A stretch of 64,000 nucleotides of DNA from Pseudonocardia endophytica (GCF_004339565.1 NZ_SMFZ01000002.1:3224001-3288000); one strand, 5' to 3'. Positions 34,344-43,074 are shown, numbered from the stretch's first letter. Made by a program: numbers and translations. The notes: generated from the letters alone by a model not told the origin.

Positions 34344-35873
34344 ATGGGCGGATCGGTTGTCGCCGACCTCTTCCGCAAGTCTCGCCTGTCTCGCGGAGAG
34401 GCCGAGCACACAGCACTGGTCTTCGGAGCCACCCGGCTGACCTATGCGGAGCTCGATGACCTGAGCGGTCGCCTGGCGGCGGGTCTTGTCGTCAGCGGGC
34501 TGCACAAGGGCGACCGGATCGCGATCCTGTCCCACAACCGAGCCGAGTACGTCGTCGCGTTCCTCGGTGCGGTGAAGGCCGGGGCCATCGTCGTTCCGGT
34601 CAACTACCTGCTGCGCGGTCCCGAGATCGGCTACCACCTCGACGACTCCGGCGCGACGTGGACCTTCGTCGAAGACCGATTCCTCGACGTCCTGCGTCCA
34701 CTCGCGGCGGAGCGGCCGGGACATCGGGTCGTGGCCATCGACGGCACCCCGAACCCCGGGGAGCTCGCGCTCGACGACCTGCTCGCCACGGACCCCGACG
34801 CTGCGACGCTTCCCCCTGTCGACGGCGACGACATCGCGCTCCTGCAGTACACCTCGGGCACCACCGGACGTCCGAAGGGCGCCGTCCACACCCAAGCGGG
34901 GATCGTGCTCAACGCCGTCTCACAGGTCATGGACATGTCCATCGACGCCGACGACGTCTACCTCGGGATCCCGGCGCTCTGCTGGGCCGCGGGCCTGCAC
35001 ACCGGGCTGTTCGCCTGGATCCAGCGCGGAGCCACCATCGTCCTCAACCCCAGCTCGGGCTTCGACCCGGACGCCCTGTGCACGCTCATCGAAGCGGAGC
35101 GGGTCACCGCCATGACGATCGTGCCCGCTGTGCTGCGGCGGGTCCTCGACTCGGGCGCCGTCGACCGCCACGACGTCAGCACGCTGCGCTACCTCATCGT
35201 CGGGGGCGAACCGGTGTCGGTGGAACTGCTCGACCGGCTGGACAAGGCCGTACCCGGAGCCCAGGTCGTCCAGGCCTACGGCCAGTCCGAGTTCCCTACC
35301 GTCATGTCGACCCTGGACCCCCGCTACGGCCGCTCCAAGGCAGGCTCCACCGGCAAGGCCACCGGCCTCGCCGAGCTCCGGGTCGTCGACGACACCGGCA
35401 TCGACGTCCCTGTCGGCCAGGACGGCGAGATCATCTGCCGCTCCCCGGCGACGATGCAGGGCTACTGGAACAAGCCGGAGGAGACCTCTCGGGCGATCGT
35501 CGACGGATGGCTGCGCACCGGCGACCGCGGCCGGGTCGACGACGAGGGCTTCCTCTACATCTCCGGCCGCTCCAAGGACATGATCATCTCGGGTGGGCTG
35601 AACGTCTACCCGGCGGAGATCGAGCAGATTCTTGCCGACCATCCGGCCGTGGCGGAGGTGGCGGTCACCGGCGTCGCCGACGATCGTCTCGGCGAGATCG
35701 GCTGTGCCCACATCGTGTTCGCGCCGGGCCGGTCGGCCACCGAGGCGGAGCTGACCGCGTACTGCAGCGATCAGCTCGCCGGGTACAAGGTGCCGCGGCT
35801 GTGGCTGTTCCGTGACGAGGCGCTGCCTCGCACCGCCTCCGGCAAGGTGCAGAAGTTCCGGCTCGACTCATGA
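34344..35873 (+). CDS. Acyl-CoA synthetase (AMP-forming)
   Basis: 509 residues, ANL superfamily. The P-loop-like motif YTSGTTGRPKGAV (~175-187) is followed by QAYGQSEFPTVMS, the adenylate motif GWLRTGDRGRVDDEGFLYISGRSKDMIISGG, and the catalytic Lys in RTASGKVQKF at the C-terminus. It activates a carboxylic acid to its CoA thioester. GGAAAGGGAGGG precedes the ATG 3-5 bases away. The C-terminal ATGA overlap couples it to the racemase gene. In this operon it probably primes the acid released or made by the other enzymes. The exact acid is unknown; 'medium-chain or aromatic' cannot be decided by eye. Confidence 0.9.
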   Translation: MGGSVVADLFRKSRLSRGEAEHTALVFGATRLTYAELDDLSGRLAAGLVVSGLHKGDRIAILSHNRAEYVVAFLGAVKAGAIVVPVNYLLRGPEIGYHLDDSGATWTFVEDRFLDVLRPLAAERPGHRVVAIDGTPNPGELALDDLLATDPDAATLPPVDGDDIALLQYTSGTTGRPKGAVHTQAGIVLNAVSQVMDMSIDADDVYLGIPALCWAAGLHTGLFAWIQRGATIVLNPSSGFDPDALCTLIEAERVTAMTIVPAVLRRVLDSGAVDRHDVSTLRYLIVGGEPVSVELLDRLDKAVPGAQVVQAYGQSEFPTVMSTLDPRYGRSKAGSTGKATGLAELRVVDDTGIDVPVGQDGEIICRSPATMQGYWNKPEETSRAIVDGWLRTGDRGRVDDEGFLYISGRSKDMIISGGLNVYPAEIEQILADHPAVAEVAVTGVADDRLGEIGCAHIVFAPGRSATEAELTAYCSDQLAGYKVPRLWLFRDEALPRTASGKVQKFRLDS

Positions 35874-37024
35874 GCACGACAGGAACCGCAGGCCAGCAGC
35901 CCCTACGGGGGAGTGGGCCACTAGCCGGTGTGCGGGTCGTCGAGCTCGCCGGCATCGGACCGGGCGCCTTCGGGGCCACGGTCCTGTCCGACCTGGGCGC
36001 AGACGTCATCCGCATCGATCGGCTCACCCCGGTAGCCGAGGACACCGTCACCATGACCGGCCCGCTCAGCCGTGGGCGCCGATCCATCGCGCTCGACCTG
36101 AAGACGGCCGAGGGGACCAGGACCGCTCTGGCGCTCATCGACGACGCAGACGTCCTGATCGACCCGTTCCGACCCGGAGTCACCCGGCGCCTCGGCCTGG
36201 GCCCTGAGATCCGCGAGTCCCGACCGCGCCTGATCTACGCCCAGATGACCGGCTGGGGCCAGGACGGCCCGCTGGCTCCACGAGCCGGCCACGATCTCAA
36301 CTACCTTGCCCTGAGCGGCGCCCTGGCGATGATGGGCACCCCGGGCGAACCACCGCCGGTGCCGTTGAACCTGGTCGCCGACTTCGGCGGTGGCGGCATG
36401 TTGCTGGTCATGGGCATCACCGCCGCCCTCTACGAACGGGAGCGGTCCGGCACAGGTCAGCTGCTCGACGTCGCGATGCTCGACGGGGTCACCATGCTGG
36501 CGGCCAGCCTGTTCCAGCTTCGCCGCGACGGCATCATCACCGGCGAGCGGGGCCGGAGTTTCCTCGACGGTGGCGCACCCTGGTATCGGGCCTACCGAAC
36601 CGCCGACGCCCGCTACGTCACCGTCGCCGCGCTCGAGCCGCAGTTCTACCGCGCCCTGCTCGCCGCTCTCGACATCCCACCCGCTGATCACCCGCAATGG
36701 GACCGGTCGACCTGGCCGAAGCTGACCGGGTTGCTCGAGGAGCGTTTCGCCGCCGAACCACTCAGCCACTGGGACCAGCAGCTCACGGACCTCGACGTCT
36801 GCTACGCCCCCGTGCTCGACCTCGACGAGCTCGAGACCCACCCGCACCACATGGCCCGACAAACAGTGAGCAGCACTTACGGGCTCCGTGAGCCGACCCC
36901 GGCGCCACGCTTCAGCCGAACCCCGGCACGCATCCAGGGCCCGGCCACCGAACCCGGCCAGCACACCACCGAGATCCTCGCCGAGCTGGCCGACCGCCAG
37001 GCACACGTCGACCTCGACCACTGA
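35870..37024 (+). CDS. CaiB/BaiF family, alpha-methylacyl-CoA racemase-like
   Basis: 384 residues, class III CoA-transferase fold. The pair GHDLNYLALSG (H141) and LNLVADFGGGG (D171) has the same 30-residue spacing as the catalytic His126/Asp156 of mycobacterial alpha-methylacyl-CoA racemase, and those motifs are racemase-specific rather than transferase-like. It should therefore epimerise a 2-methyl-branched acyl-CoA. Other family blocks: VRVVELAGIGPGAFGATVLSD, GADVIRIDR and LLDVAMLDGVTML. It overlaps the ligase gene and is followed 28 bp later by hyuA. A racemase here implies that the substrate of the pathway carries an alpha-methyl group. Confidence 0.82.
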   Translation: MSTTGTAGQQPLRGSGPLAGVRVVELAGIGPGAFGATVLSDLGADVIRIDRLTPVAEDTVTMTGPLSRGRRSIALDLKTAEGTRTALALIDDADVLIDPFRPGVTRRLGLGPEIRESRPRLIYAQMTGWGQDGPLAPRAGHDLNYLALSGALAMMGTPGEPPPVPLNLVADFGGGGMLLVMGITAALYERERSGTGQLLDVAMLDGVTMLAASLFQLRRDGIITGERGRSFLDGGAPWYRAYRTADARYVTVAALEPQFYRALLAALDIPPADHPQWDRSTWPKLTGLLEERFAAEPLSHWDQQLTDLDVCYAPVLDLDELETHPHHMARQTVSSTYGLREPTPAPRFSRTPARIQGPATEPGQHTTEILAELADRQAHVDLDH

Positions 37025-37052
37025 CCGCCAGCCTTTCGAAGGAGAAAGACTC

Positions 37053-39164
37053 ATGAGTCGCAGTTCAGAGCCCCTCGACGCCGGCGAGGCGTTCATCGGT
37101 GTCGACGTCGGCGGAACCCACACCGACGTGCACGTCGTCATGGGCGAGCGAGAAGCCCGAGGCAAGGCCTTCACGACCTACGACGACTTCAGCCGGGGTG
37201 TGCTCGAGGCGGTCTCCGTGGCCGCAGCGAACCTCGACCTGACCCTCGAGACGCTCCTCACCCGTACCCGCTTCTTCGTCAACGCCACCACCGTCGTCAC
37301 CAACGCGATCACCCAGCTCAAGGGCGCCGACATCGGCGTGCTCGTCACCGCAGGCTTCCGCGACGAGTTCCGCTTCGCCGGCGGGCCACGGCTGCGCGTC
37401 GTCGACGACCACCTGCAGACCAACGTTCCGGACCTGTTCGACCGCCGGAACGCCGTCGAGATCTCCGAGCGCATCGACCGCTCCGGATCGGTCCTGGTGC
37501 CGCTCGACGACGCCGAGGTCATCGAGGCCGCCCGCCGGCTGGTCGACGAGCGGGGCGTCAGCGCGATCGCGGTCTGCTTCCTGTCCAGCTACGCCGACAG
37601 CGTCCACGAGGACCGCGCCGCGGAGCTCATCTCCGCGCGCCATCCGCAGGTCTTCGTGACGACCTCGAGCAAGGTGAGCTCGGTGCTCGGCGAGTACCCG
37701 CGATGGATCACCGCGGTACTCAACGCGTTCGTCCACCAGAACGCCGAGACCTTCCTCGACACCCTCAGCACCAAGCTGCACTCCGCCGGTCTCGCCGGCA
37801 GTGTCGCCTTCTACCAGGGCCTCGGTGGTGGCATCACCGGCCGGCGGGCCAAACAGTTCCCGCTCGCACTGCTGGGCGCGGGCCCGGCGGCGGGCGCCGC
37901 AGGCGCCAACGACCTCGCGGCCCGCATGGGACACAAGCGGGTGCTGCTCGGCGACATGGGCGGCACCAGCTTCGACACCGGGATCGTGCACGACAACGAG
38001 GTCCAGGTCGACAACGCGGTGCAGGTGGGGCGCTTCCGCACGCTGCTGCCGCTCGTCGACGTGGTGTCGGTCGGCGCAGGCGGTGGCAGTATCGCCTGGA
38101 TCAGCGAGCGGGGCGTCCCCCAGGTCGGGCCGCAGAGCGCCGGCTCCACCCCGGGCCCGGTGGCCTACGGCACCGGGGGCACCGAGCCCACCGTCACCGA
38201 CGCCCTGATCTCGATGGGCATCCTGGACACCGACAACTACCTCGGCGGCCGGATCTCCCTGCACCCCGACGCCGCCCGCTCCGCACTGGTGAAGAGGTTC
38301 GGCGAACCGCTGGGCTACGACATCGACCAGGCCAGCGGAGCGGTGCACAACCTGGTGGTCACCAACATGGCCAACGCGGTGCGCGAGGTCAGCGTCAACA
38401 AGGGCTACGACCCCCGCGACTTCGTCTTCCTCGCCTACGGCGGCACGCTGCCCGCATTCGCCGTCGAGATCGCCCGGGCGCTGGGGATCAGCACCGTGGT
38501 CGTTCCCGCGAACAGCGCCGTCTTCTGTGCCCGTGGCCTCCTGGTCTCGGACTTCCTGCTCCGCCAGGACCAGAGCGTCCAGTCCACGCTGGACTCCGAC
38601 GAGGAGATCGAGCGGGTCAACAGACAGGCGCAACAGATCATCGACGCCGCCGTCGAGGACCTGCGCGCTGAGGGATTCGACCCCGCCCAGATCACGGTCA
38701 CCCGCAAGGCCGACTTCCAGTACCTCGGCCAGGTGCACGCGCTGTCGATCCCGCTACCGGACCGGGACATCACCGCCGCCGACGTTCCGGAGCTGAAGAA
38801 CACCTTCACCGCCGTCTACGAGCGGACCTACGGCGTCGGCACCGCATGGCCCGGTGCGCCGCAACAGATGCTGAACTACACCGTCACGGTCTCGGCGCCA
38901 CAGCCACACCCCCCGGCCGTCCCGCACCCCGCCAACCCGACGCCCGAGTACGAGATGCGTCGCGGGGAGCGGGAGGTCTACCTGCCCTCGGAACAGAGCC
39001 GACAGGTCATCCCGGCCTACGACGAGGCCCGCTTCACCTCCGGCAGCCGCCTCGTCGGCCCCGCGATCATCGACGCGGTGGACACGACGATCTACGTGCC
39101 GCCGGCCGTGGTCGCCGAGCGCGACGAGCACATGAACATCGTCCTGACGATCAGCGAGGTGTGA
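37053..39164 (+). CDS. HyuA-type hydantoinase/oxoprolinase/ketone carboxylase alpha subunit
   Basis: 703 residues, HyuA family, with an actin/Hsp70-like ATPase fold. N-terminal phosphate loop FIGVDVGGTHTDVHVV; second nucleotide motif VLLGDMGGTSFDTGIV; VVSVGAGGGSIAWI and SAGSTPGPVAYGTGG. The family uses ATP to open lactam rings (hydantoin, 5-oxoproline, caprolactam) or, with HyuB, to phosphorylate ketones and bicarbonate for carboxylation (acetone and acetophenone carboxylases). AAGGAG lies 8 bases before the ATG. The stop and the hyuB ATG are one base apart. The zinc-ribbon tail on HyuB favours the carboxylase branch, but the lactamase branch is not excluded. Confidence 0.9.
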   Translation: MSRSSEPLDAGEAFIGVDVGGTHTDVHVVMGEREARGKAFTTYDDFSRGVLEAVSVAAANLDLTLETLLTRTRFFVNATTVVTNAITQLKGADIGVLVTAGFRDEFRFAGGPRLRVVDDHLQTNVPDLFDRRNAVEISERIDRSGSVLVPLDDAEVIEAARRLVDERGVSAIAVCFLSSYADSVHEDRAAELISARHPQVFVTTSSKVSSVLGEYPRWITAVLNAFVHQNAETFLDTLSTKLHSAGLAGSVAFYQGLGGGITGRRAKQFPLALLGAGPAAGAAGANDLAARMGHKRVLLGDMGGTSFDTGIVHDNEVQVDNAVQVGRFRTLLPLVDVVSVGAGGGSIAWISERGVPQVGPQSAGSTPGPVAYGTGGTEPTVTDALISMGILDTDNYLGGRISLHPDAARSALVKRFGEPLGYDIDQASGAVHNLVVTNMANAVREVSVNKGYDPRDFVFLAYGGTLPAFAVEIARALGISTVVVPANSAVFCARGLLVSDFLLRQDQSVQSTLDSDEEIERVNRQAQQIIDAAVEDLRAEGFDPAQITVTRKADFQYLGQVHALSIPLPDRDITAADVPELKNTFTAVYERTYGVGTAWPGAPQQMLNYTVTVSAPQPHPPAVPHPANPTPEYEMRRGEREVYLPSEQSRQVIPAYDEARFTSGSRLVGPAIIDAVDTTIYVPPAVVAERDEHMNIVLTISEV

Positions 39165-39165
39165 G

Positions 39166-41361
39166 ATGACCACGACCGAACCGAGGACCACCACGACCCA
39201 CGACCCGGTCGCAGTCGAGATCCACCGCCGCGCCCTCGACGCGATCACCAACGAAATGGCGATCACGCTCACCCGGACCTCCGGTTCCCCGGTGATCTAC
39301 GACGTCCAGGACTTCGCCACCTCCCTGCTCGACACCTCCGGGGAACAGCTCAGCCTGTCCGCGACGATCCTGTTCCACTCCGGGTCCTCCCTCATGGGGA
39401 CCCGGGCCATCATCGACACCGTCGGGGACCGCGAGGTCAGGCCCGGCGACGGGTGGATCGTCAACGACCCCTACACCGGCGGCGCCATGCACCAGGCCGA
39501 CGTCGCCATCATCACGCCGCTGTTCTACCGGGGCGGACACATCGGCTGGGCCTTCGCGAACGTGCACGTCCTCGACACCGGCGGCCTCGGCATCTCCGGG
39601 TTCGCCCCCACCGCACACTCGATCCTGGAGGAGGGGCTGCGCTTCCCGCCGACCCGGATCATCAGCGACGGCCGGATCGAACCCGAGTGGGAGCGCTACA
39701 TCGCGGCCAACGTCCGCATTCCCGATCTCGTGCTCAACGACCTCCGCAGCATGATCGCGGCGAACAACGTCGCCCAGACCAAGCTCGTCGAGCTGATCGA
39801 CCGCTTCGGCCTGGAGACCCACCAGGAGTACTCGACCATCAACAAGCAGCTCAGCGAGAAGGCGCTCCGGGCGCGGATCTCGCGGCTACCCGATGGCGTG
39901 TACCGGACCTGCGACTGGATCGAGTACGACGGCCACGGCGAGGAACTCCTCCTCGAGGTCAGCTGCGAACTGACGGTCTCGGGTTCCGAGCTGAACTTCG
40001 TGTTCGACGGCGCCCCCCAGGTCAACGCCTTCGTCAACGGCACCCCCGGGCTGGTCCACGGGTCGCTGATGTCCACGGTCATGACCACCCTGTGCTACGG
40101 CGACCTGCCGTTCAACTCCGGGGTCTGGTGGCCCATCACCGTGAACTTCGCCCGCGCGGGGACCGTCGTGAACGCCACCGAACCCGTTCCCGTCACCGGC
40201 GCGCACGCGATCGCGGGCACCAAGGTCACCAAGATGGTGAAGGACGTGCTGAACCAGGCCCTCGCCCTCAGCGAGGACGAGGAGCTGCGCGGCCGGGTCG
40301 CGGCCCAGTCGTGGGACGCCGCGGGCCTGTCACCGCTCGTCGGTGCCGGACTCGGCGGAATCCCCACGGTCGTGTTCTTCATGGACGCGGTCGGCGGCGG
40401 TGGAGGCGGAGCCCAGACCCCCGGTGACGGGCTCGACACCTACGGCATGACGATCAGCCCCGGGGTCAGCCTGCCCAGCGTCGAGGTCAACGAGAGCAAG
40501 CAACCCGCGCTCTACCTGTGGCGCAAGCTCGACGTCAACTCCGGCGGACCCGGAACCCATCGCGGCGGTCAGTCCCTGGACTTCGCCTGGGCCGTCCACG
40601 GCACCGACCAGCTCCAGGGCGCCGTCACCATCGGCTGCGCCGAGACCCCGGCACGAGGCGCAGGCGGTGGACTTCCCGCCGCGACCGGCACCTGGAGCAG
40701 CATCCACGACACCAACGTCGCCGAGCGCATGTCCGGCGGCAGCACCGTCGTCGAGGACACCCTCACCGGCGAGCGACCCCGACGGCCGTCCAACATCGCA
40801 GGCCTCACCCTGAGCGAGGGCGACGTTCTGCACATGCGCTGCGGGGCCGGCGGCGGTCTGGGCGACCCACTCCTGCGCGAGCCGGGCGCGGTCGCCCGGG
40901 ACGTCCACGACGAGTACATCACCCAGGACCACGCCCGGACCGCCTACGGTGTGGTCCTCGACCCGTCAGGCGCCCCGGACGTCGCGGCGACGGACTCCCG
41001 TCGCCGGACGATGCGGCAGGCGCGGCTCGGCGGCGAGCCCGTGCGGGAACAGCGCTCGCCTGAGTCGATGGGCATCTCGGTGGTCCTCTCCCCTCCGGGG
41101 AACGGCGACCAGCGATGGCTCTGCGGGTACTGCCGGGCCGACCTCGGAGAGATCACCCGGAACTGGCGAGAGGCAGCCCGCCGTGACGAGCAGCCCGTGG
41201 TGGACCGCTTCGACCGGCTCGGGATGTTCGTCCGACGCCGATCGGCCGAGCCGCGGGTGATGTCGGCCGAGTACTACTGCCCGTCCTGCGCCGGTCTCCT
41301 GGTCGCCGACATCTACCCCGAGGGTTTCCCCGGTTACACCGCCCCGTCCCTCGCCACCTGA
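39166..41361 (+). CDS. HyuB-type subunit fused to a zinc-ribbon (acetone carboxylase gamma-like)
   Basis: 731 residues. Residues ~1-600 are a HyuB domain (RRALDAITNEMAITLTRTSGSP, NDPYTGGAMHQADVAIITPLF, NVHVLDTGGL, GAGGGLGDPLLREP). The C-terminal ~80 residues form an extra module with two Cys pairs, C653/C656 (WLCGYCRADLG) and C705/C708 (YYCPSCAGLL), separated by a segment with RFDRLGMFVR. This resembles the small zinc-binding gamma subunit of acetone-type carboxylases, here fused rather than encoded separately. Plain hydantoinase B proteins are shorter and lack it. A hairpin terminator follows 3 bp after the stop. Confidence 0.87.
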   Translation: MTTTEPRTTTTHDPVAVEIHRRALDAITNEMAITLTRTSGSPVIYDVQDFATSLLDTSGEQLSLSATILFHSGSSLMGTRAIIDTVGDREVRPGDGWIVNDPYTGGAMHQADVAIITPLFYRGGHIGWAFANVHVLDTGGLGISGFAPTAHSILEEGLRFPPTRIISDGRIEPEWERYIAANVRIPDLVLNDLRSMIAANNVAQTKLVELIDRFGLETHQEYSTINKQLSEKALRARISRLPDGVYRTCDWIEYDGHGEELLLEVSCELTVSGSELNFVFDGAPQVNAFVNGTPGLVHGSLMSTVMTTLCYGDLPFNSGVWWPITVNFARAGTVVNATEPVPVTGAHAIAGTKVTKMVKDVLNQALALSEDEELRGRVAAQSWDAAGLSPLVGAGLGGIPTVVFFMDAVGGGGGGAQTPGDGLDTYGMTISPGVSLPSVEVNESKQPALYLWRKLDVNSGGPGTHRGGQSLDFAWAVHGTDQLQGAVTIGCAETPARGAGGGLPAATGTWSSIHDTNVAERMSGGSTVVEDTLTGERPRRPSNIAGLTLSEGDVLHMRCGAGGGLGDPLLREPGAVARDVHDEYITQDHARTAYGVVLDPSGAPDVAATDSRRRTMRQARLGGEPVREQRSPESMGISVVLSPPGNGDQRWLCGYCRADLGEITRNWREAARRDEQPVVDRFDRLGMFVRRRSAEPRVMSAEYYCPSCAGLLVADIYPEGFPGYTAPSLAT

Positions 41362-41363
41362 CC

Positions 41364-41403
41364 GACAGGGCCGGCCGGATCCCGCCGGCCGGTCGGCCCT
41401 GTC
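41364..41403 (+). terminator. Hairpin terminator after hyuB
   Basis: GACAGGGCC pairs with GGCCCTGTC and the inner GGCCGG with CCGGCC around a 6-base loop, with a GGTC bulge on the right arm. It begins 3 bp after the hyuB stop and ends before the tetR operator. There is no clear U-tract, as is common in actinobacteria. It separates the operon from tetR. Confidence 0.65.
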
Positions 41404-41411
41404 ACCTTCAC

Positions 41412-41435
41412 TTTGTACCGGGGATACAGTACAGA
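41412..41435. promoter_or_regulatory. Operator O2 and -10 of tetR
   Basis: TTTGTAC-N10-GTACAGA repeats the operator at 31493-31518 with one mismatch in the outer arm and the same 10-bp centre. TACAGT (41425-41430), 6 bases before the tetR ATG, is a likely -10 for a leaderless mRNA and lies inside the operator. Binding would shut off tetR itself. Confidence 0.75.
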
Positions 41436-41436
41436 A

Positions 41437-42075
41437 ATGGCCTCGACCCAGCCCTCGGAGAACACTCAGCGAGCCGGAAAGACACCCAAGGGCTCCAAGA
41501 CCCGACTGCGCATCCGAGAAGCTGCCATCGAGCTCTTCGCGCAGAACGGGTTCTACGCGACCTCTCTCTCGGATATCGGCGAGCGTGCGAGTATCCAACG
41601 CGGCGCCCTCTACTATCATATCCAGGCAAAAGAGGAGCTGTTGTTCGAGATCGTCTCGGAAATCGTGGAGGCGGTCCTGGAGCAGGGGCGGACGATCGCC
41701 GGCGAGCCGCTGCCTGCGGCCGAACGGTTCCGGCGCATGATCGTGTTCCAGACCCAGGCGCTCCTCGATCGTCGCGACCAGCTGATCATATACATGCGCG
41801 ACGGGTACGCGTTGACCGGAGAGCGCCGTGAGCGGTTCCGTCAGATGCAGGCCGACGTCGAAGCCATCTGGGCATCCGTCCTGCACGAGGGTCAGGAGGC
41901 AGGTGAAATGCGACAGGTCGACCCGGCCGGCCTGAAAAGCATCATCCTCCTGGTGAACAGTCCGTACGCCTGGTTCCACCCGGGCGGACGACTCGACAGC
42001 ACAGAGGTTGGCGAGATCATTGCAGATCTGGTCCTACGGGGAATCGAGGCCCCCTCGAAGACTCCAGGAGAATAG
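41437..42075 (+). CDS. TetR-family regulator of the catabolic island
   Basis: 212 residues. The N-terminal HTH is RLRIREAAIELFAQNGFYATSLSDIGERASIQRGALYYHIQAKEEL, split across two helices as usual. The ligand domain ends LLVNSPYAWFHPGGRLDSTEVGEIIADLVLRG, a signature seen in KstR2-like TetR proteins, which sense acyl-CoA thioesters. The start ATG at 41437 is leaderless and sits directly after operator O2. The same operator before the first operon gene at 31493 indicates that it represses both, released probably by an acyl-CoA intermediate. Base composition is less GC-rich than the flanking chromosome. Confidence 0.88.
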   Translation: MASTQPSENTQRAGKTPKGSKTRLRIREAAIELFAQNGFYATSLSDIGERASIQRGALYYHIQAKEELLFEIVSEIVEAVLEQGRTIAGEPLPAAERFRRMIVFQTQALLDRRDQLIIYMRDGYALTGERRERFRQMQADVEAIWASVLHEGQEAGEMRQVDPAGLKSIILLVNSPYAWFHPGGRLDSTEVGEIIADLVLRGIEAPSKTPGE

Positions 42076-42270
42076 AGCGAGAAACGGCGATCAGACGACG
42101 GTCAGGAGTCATCTCCTCATCCGCTGCGAATGATAGCCAGGGCATGTCTCCCAATATGTGTGACCAGGTGATGCAGGCGCTCAGGACGGTGTCGGGGAGG
42201 GTGATCGCCCGGGCGTGGTCGGTCATGACCTGGTGTGCGCCGCGCGACCCCGCCGAGCAGAGTGGGCCCC
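42076..42270. other. Intergenic segment of lower GC, right edge of island
   Basis: The 195 bases after tetR contain AT-richer sequence unlike the following genes. On the minus strand a 69-codon frame (42017-42226) runs partly into tetR but has no recognisable homology. It may be the eroded remnant of an insertion sequence or recombination junction, mirroring the IS110 relic on the left. CAGAGT, 7 bases before the SDR GTG at 42271, is a possible leaderless -10. Confidence 0.35.
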
Positions 42271-43050
42271 GTGCTGATGGACGGGGCGGTCGCGGTCGTG
42301 GTGGGGTCCGGAACGGGCATCGGGCGCGAGATCGCGCTGCGGATGGGCGCTGCGGGTGCGGACGTGGTGCTGGCCGGACGGTCGGTGGAGCCCATGGAGG
42401 AGGTCGCCGGGCTGCTGCGCGACCAGGGCCGCCGGGCGCTCGTCGTGCCGACGGACCTGCACGACCCGGACGCCGTGGCCGGCCTGGCCGACCGCGCCGT
42501 CACCGAGTTCGGACGGGTGGACGCGCTCGTCGCGAACAGTGGCGTCGCCGGGCCGACGGCACCGCTCGTCGACGTCGGGCTCGACGAGTGGAACGACACG
42601 TTCGCGGTGAACGCGACCGGCACGTTCCTGTGCCTGAAGGCGTTCCTGCCGCACATGTACGCGGCCGGGGCCGGGTCGGTCGTGGTGATCGGCTCGATCA
42701 CCGGGAAGCGGGCGCTGCGCGACCGGACGCCGTACGCGGCGTCGAAGATGGCACTCGTCGGTCTCGTGCGGACGGCAGCCGTCGAGGCCGGGTCGCACGG
42801 GGTGCGGGTCAACCTCGTGTCGCCGGGCGGCGTGGAGGGGCCGCGGCTGGACCGGGTGATCGCCGGGCAGGCGGAGTCGGAGGAGATCAGCGAGGACGAG
42901 GCCCGCCGCCGGTTCGCCGAGGGGTCGCCGCTGGGCCGCCTGGTCACGGCGGGCGACGTCGCGGAGACCACCGTGTTCCTGTCGTCGGCCCGTGCCGCGG
43001 CGATCACCGGCGAGGACGTGAACGTCGCCGCCGGGCTGGTCATGTACTGA
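42271..43050 (+). CDS. Short-chain dehydrogenase/reductase
   Basis: 259 residues, classical SDR. The cofactor loop is VVVGSGTGIGREIAL, with an Arg (VLAGRS) after beta-2 favouring NADP. VANSGVAGP replaces the usual NNAG with NSGV. The active site is VVVIGSITGKRALRDRTPYAASKMALVGL (Ser, Tyr-x3-Lys). The C-terminal LSSARAAAITGEDVNVAAGLVMY is typical. The start is at the GTG at 42271 (CAGAGT 7 bases upstream); the ATG six bases later is an alternative. Its strand and GC content match the chromosome, so it is placed outside the island. The substrate is unknown. Confidence 0.85.
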   Translation: MLMDGAVAVVVGSGTGIGREIALRMGAAGADVVLAGRSVEPMEEVAGLLRDQGRRALVVPTDLHDPDAVAGLADRAVTEFGRVDALVANSGVAGPTAPLVDVGLDEWNDTFAVNATGTFLCLKAFLPHMYAAGAGSVVVIGSITGKRALRDRTPYAASKMALVGLVRTAAVEAGSHGVRVNLVSPGGVEGPRLDRVIAGQAESEEISEDEARRRFAEGSPLGRLVTAGDVAETTVFLSSARAAAITGEDVNVAAGLVMY

Positions 43051-43074
43051 GCACGGAGCCTGCGGAGCTGCGCA

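Noticed and set aside
35870..37024. Island CaiB protein read as a formyl-CoA-type CoA-transferase
   Set aside because: The GHDLNY/VADFGGG pair with 30-residue spacing matches alpha-methylacyl-CoA racemase rather than transferases.
42017..42226. 69-codon minus-strand frame near the right edge of the island
   Set aside because: It overlaps tetR and has no recognisable domain; mentioned only as a possible eroded element in the intergenic entry.
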